From Rarobacter faecitabidus (GTDB lineage: Bacteria > Actinomycetota > Actinomycetes > Actinomycetales > Cellulomonadaceae), in assembly GCF_006716265.1 (NCBI RefSeq), contig NZ_VFOS01000002.1, forward strand, positions 62,001-126,000: DNA of 64,000 nt, read 5' to 3'. Within the stretch, counting starts at the first letter, position 1, and every line of letters starts with the position of its first letter. The notes under the pieces are model-generated. The model was not told the origin of the DNA and did no database searches. It saw nothing but the letters and a program-made list of their open reading frames with translations. This document shows, in pieces, positions 61,332 to 64,000 of the stretch. A program made the position numbers and the translations under genes.

Positions 61332-62117
61332 ATGCCCACGCCCACGAGTACCGTGGATACCGCGATAGCCTCGGCCAGGGGCTTGCGCAAGGTGTACGGC
61401 CACGCGCAGACCGAGGTCGTCGCCCTCGACAGCGTCGACGTCGACATCGCGCGCGGCTCGTTCACCGCGATCATGGGGCCGTCGGGCTCCGGCAAGTCCA
61501 CGCTCATGCACTGCATGGCGGGCCTGGACCGCCCGACCGCAGGCAACGTCGTGGTGGACGGGGCGGAGATCTCGTCCATGAACGAGCGCCAACTGACCAA
61601 ACTGCGCCGGACGCGACTGGGATTCGTGTTCCAAGCGTTCAACCTGATCCCGACCCTGACGGCGCGCGAGAACATCATCCTGCCCGTCTCGCTGGCCCGC
61701 GGCCGCGTGAACGAGGGCTGGTTCGAGCAGGTCATCGAGGCCGTCGGCCTGGCCGATCGGCTCTCGCACAAGCCGACAGAACTGTCCGGCGGGCAGCAGC
61801 AGCGGGTGGCGTGCGCCCGCGCGCTCGTCACGCAGCCGTCGGTGGTATTCGCGGACGAGCCCACCGGCAACCTCGACTCGGTGTCCTCGCACGAGGTCCT
61901 CAGCTTCCTGCGCCGTAGCGTGGACGAGTTCGGCCAGACCGTCGTGATCGTCACCCACGATCCGGCGACGGCCGCCTTCGCCGACCGCGTGCTGTTCCTG
62001 GCGGACGGCGCGATCGTGGGGGATCTGGCTGACCCGACCGTGGACCGCGTGATCGACGCGCTGCGGGCACACTCGGATGCCTCCCGCGCCCGGCGCGCAT
62101 CGGCGGGACCCCGATGA
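61332..62117 (+). CDS. MacB-type ABC transporter ATP-binding protein
   Basis: A 261-residue ATPase of the LolD/MacB group. Walker A is MGPSGSGKSTLMHCMAGLD, the Q-loop region is FVFQAFNLIPTLTAREN, the signature is [17 protein letters not shown] and Walker B VVFADEPTGNLDS. AAGGAGACCCGTC precedes the ATG. It works with the FtsX-like permease that overlaps its stop, usually exporting peptides or antimicrobials or acting mechanically on the envelope. Confidence 0.94.
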   Translation: MPTPTSTVDTAIASARGLRKVYGHAQTEVVALDSVDVDIARGSFTAIMGPSGSGKSTLMHCMAGLDRPTAGNVVVDGAEISSMNERQLTKLRRTRLGFVFQAFNLIPTLTARENIILPVSLARGRVNEGWFEQVIEAVGLADRLSHKPTELSGGQQQRVACARALVTQPSVVFADEPTGNLDSVSSHEVLSFLRRSVDEFGQTVVIVTHDPATAAFADRVLFLADGAIVGDLADPTVDRVIDALRAHSDASRARRASAGPR

Positions 62118-64000
62118 TGGGGAAGATGGCCTGGCGCTCAGTGCGCCAGCACCCAGTTCGCTTCGGCATGTCGGTGATCGTCGTGGTGCTGGGCATCGCG
62201 TTCGTGACCGGCACCTTCTCCCTGCGCGCGATGATGTCATCGACGTTCGGCAACATCGTCGACTCGGCCTATGCGGGGCAGGCGTACGTGCGCGGGACGC
62301 TGGTGGACGAGTCCGCCGCGGCGAATTCCATGATGGATCCCGCGGCTGGCCGCACCAAGGTGCCAATGGATCTGGCCACCTCGATCGACGCCATCGACGG
62401 CGTGGACGTCGCCATTCCGGATGTGAGCGGCACGCTCATCCTCATCAAGGCCGACGGCACGGCGGCGGCCGCGGGCGGTTCGCCCACCCTCGCCTTGGGG
62501 CTGGACCCGCGCGACCCCACGCTGAAACTCGGCGCCGGGAAGCGCCCATCCGGCCCGGACGAGATCGCGCTCGACACCGAGACCCTCGAACGCACGGCCC
62601 TGCAGGTCGGCTCGAAAACGCAGATCATCGTCGGCGGGCAACTGAAGGATGTGACCGTCTCGGGCGAACTGCAGTTCGGCACGGCGTCGGCGGGCGCGAA
62701 CCTCGTCGGACTCGACCTGGACACCGCCACGCAGTACTTCGCCCCGGACGGCACGGTCTCGCTTATCTCGGTCTTCAGTTCCTCGCCGGAGGCCGACACG
62801 GTCGCCGCCGTGACGTCAGCACTCGCGGGCGATGGCGTGGAGGTCGTCGCCGGGCAGACGGTGCGGGACGAGTCCACCGCCAGCGTCGAGACGATGCTCG
62901 GCTTCGTGTCGACATTCCTGCTCGTGTTCGCGCTGGTCGCGCTCGTTGTGGGCGGCTTCATCATCGCGAACACGTTCACCATGATCGTGCGCCAGCGGCT
63001 CCGCGAGATCGCGGTCCTGCGCGCGATAGGCGCCTCGCCCGTGCAGGTGTTCGCATCCGTCGTGGGTCAGGCGGCGATCGTCGGGCTCATCGGATCGGCG
63101 CTGGGCATCGGCGGCGGCGTGGCACTGGTCTACGGGCTGCGGGCGGTCATGGGGAACTTCGGCATGAACCTTTCCGGGGAGGTTCCACTCGACGTGAGCA
63201 CAGTGGTGATCGCGATCGTCACGGGCGTAGCGGTGTGCGTGATCTCGGCTGCGATTCCGGCCCGGCAGGGCTCTCGCGTGGCCCCGGTGGACGCGATGCG
63301 CGAATCCGTCTCGATCAAAGAGAAGGCGCTTCGCCTGCGCGGCATCCTGGGCGGACTGCTGATGGTCGCGGGCGTCGCCGCCGTCGTCGCCTCGACGCGC
63401 GTCGATTCCGGTGGCTCGCTACTGGGCGCCGGTGGTGCCGCCCTGCTGGTCGGGCTGCTGGTCGTCGCCCCGGCCATCACCCGGCCGGTCACGCGGCTCC
63501 TCGCCCTGCCGCTCAAGCACTGGTCCAGGCCCATTGGGCCGCTCGCGGCGGACAACGTCATGCGCAATCCACGGCGCACCGCGGCGACGGCCGGCGCGCT
63601 CATGATCGGTCTCGCACTCGTGGGTGCCGCCTCGGTGCTCGCCGCCTCCGCCGAGAAGTCCGTGGCTTCGCTCGTCGATACCGGATTCAAGGCCGACTTC
63701 GTGGTGGTTTCGGCCGACTACATGGCCGGGGTACCCGGCGAGGTGGTGGACAAACTGGCCGCCGCGCCCGGCGTGGCCGGGGCAGACCCGCTCTACTACA
63801 GTTTCTTCGACGTCGACGGCGAATCCGGTCAGGTACTGGCGTTCGACCGGACTCTCGTGCAAGACAGCATTGAGACGACGGTGATCTCGGGAAGCCTGGA
63901 CGGCTTCACCGGCGACGGAGCGCTCGTCCTCGAGGATGTCGCCAAGGACAAGGGGTGGCAGGTGGGCACGCGGATTCCGGTATCGGTCCTCGACGCGAGC
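62114..64000 (+). CDS. FtsX-like ABC transporter permease, N-terminal part
   Basis: The first 629 residues of a permease that runs past the window end; no stop is seen. An N-terminal helix (FGMSVIVVVLGIAFVTGTFS), a MacB periplasmic core domain (about 40-265), then FtsX helices (LLVFALVALVVGGFIIANTF, TMIVRQRLREIAVLRAIGAS) are followed by a second set of helices (about 415-530) and the start of a second external domain. This is the long, eight-to-ten-helix actinobacterial type with two FtsX units. ATG overlaps the ATPase stop; a second ATG is 3 bases on. Confidence 0.92.
   Translation, partial: MMGKMAWRSVRQHPVRFGMSVIVVVLGIAFVTGTFSLRAMMSSTFGNIVDSAYAGQAYVRGTLVDESAAANSMMDPAAGRTKVPMDLATSIDAIDGVDVAIPDVSGTLILIKADGTAAAAGGSPTLALGLDPRDPTLKLGAGKRPSGPDEIALDTETLERTALQVGSKTQIIVGGQLKDVTVSGELQFGTASAGANLVGLDLDTATQYFAPDGTVSLISVFSSSPEADTVAAVTSALAGDGVEVVAGQTVRDESTASVETMLGFVSTFLLVFALVALVVGGFIIANTFTMIVRQRLREIAVLRAIGASPVQVFASVVGQAAIVGLIGSALGIGGGVALVYGLRAVMGNFGMNLSGEVPLDVSTVVIAIVTGVAVCVISAAIPARQGSRVAPVDAMRESVSIKEKALRLRGILGGLLMVAGVAAVVASTRVDSGGSLLGAGGAALLVGLLVVAPAITRPVTRLLALPLKHWSRPIGPLAADNVMRNPRRTAATAGALMIGLALVGAASVLAASAEKSVASLVDTGFKADFVVVSADYMAGVPGEVVDKLAAAPGVAGADPLYYSFFDVDGESGQVLAFDRTLVQDSIETTVISGSLDGFTGDGALVLEDVAKDKGWQVGTRIPVSVLDAS

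Overview
The window is GC-rich DNA from an actinobacterium. Supporting signs are a LigD/Ku end-joining pair, a decayed DUF222/HNH (13E12-type) gene, a large share of GTG starts, many apparently leaderless genes (a TANNNT box six bases before ATG or GTG), and secreted proteins ending in lysine-rich beta-sandwich modules. Gene content fits Micrococcales/Actinomycetales-like relatives; I do not claim a genus. No phage, plasmid, CRISPR array or intact transposon was seen.

Layout. 1-1423 (minus): a YhgE/Pip membrane protein (cut by the window edge) and its ABC ATPase behind a TetR-type operator. 1801-5476: a secreted metallophosphoesterase and a small lipoprotein. 5657-9844: a VOC protein, half of a DUF6766 gene, then an overlapping operon of a zinc alcohol dehydrogenase, an SRPBCC protein and an FAD oxidoreductase. 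10045-13613: divergent ligD and ku. 13709-18463: a 5'-truncated MFS gene, an unrecognised 676-residue protein and an unrecognised secreted protein. 18493-22033: aldo/keto reductase, DUF202, GNAT, a small ORF and an HTH_42/AlkZ-like protein. 22034-25680: a decay zone (NlpA/ABC remnants, HNH remnant, a frameshifted gene) around an intact SIS plus ROK sugar-phosphate pair. 26404-27843: a structured leader with a 12-codon ORF before an HisC/Pat-type aminotransferase. 27868-30230: two paralogous membrane proteins. 30268-31887: sirtuin and alpha/beta hydrolase. 32209-35843: E1 alpha, E1 beta and E2 of a 2-oxoacid dehydrogenase complex behind two abutting palindromes. 35934-41461 (minus): an overlapping MoxR/DUF58/VWA/TPR operon. 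41798-46165: a 1455-residue secreted six-hairpin glycosidase-like protein. 46408-49928: CopD-CtaG fusion, lipoprotein, a headless remnant and heme oxygenase. 50154-51705: pyruvyl transferase-like protein and TetR regulator. 51706-52500: gene-poor stretch with tRNA-Gly(CCC). 52516-54765: DUF4870, dcd and a hypothetical protein. 54835-61117: a complete Mrp Na+/H+ antiporter operon with mrpA and mrpB fused. 61332-64000: a MacB-type ABC pair with an OmpR-like direct repeat upstream; the permease runs off the end.

How genes work together. The clearest units are the Mrp antiporter (monovalent cation and pH homeostasis), the MoxR-VWA locus (an AAA+ chaperone with membrane VWA partners), the LigD/Ku repair pair and the 2-oxoacid dehydrogenase operon, whose E3 subunit is not in the window. 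The most unusual non-coding signal is the leader at 26484-26652: three consecutive hairpins around a tiny ORF with an exceptionally long anti-16S match. The most unusual protein is the 676-residue product at 14861-16891, which I cannot place in a family.
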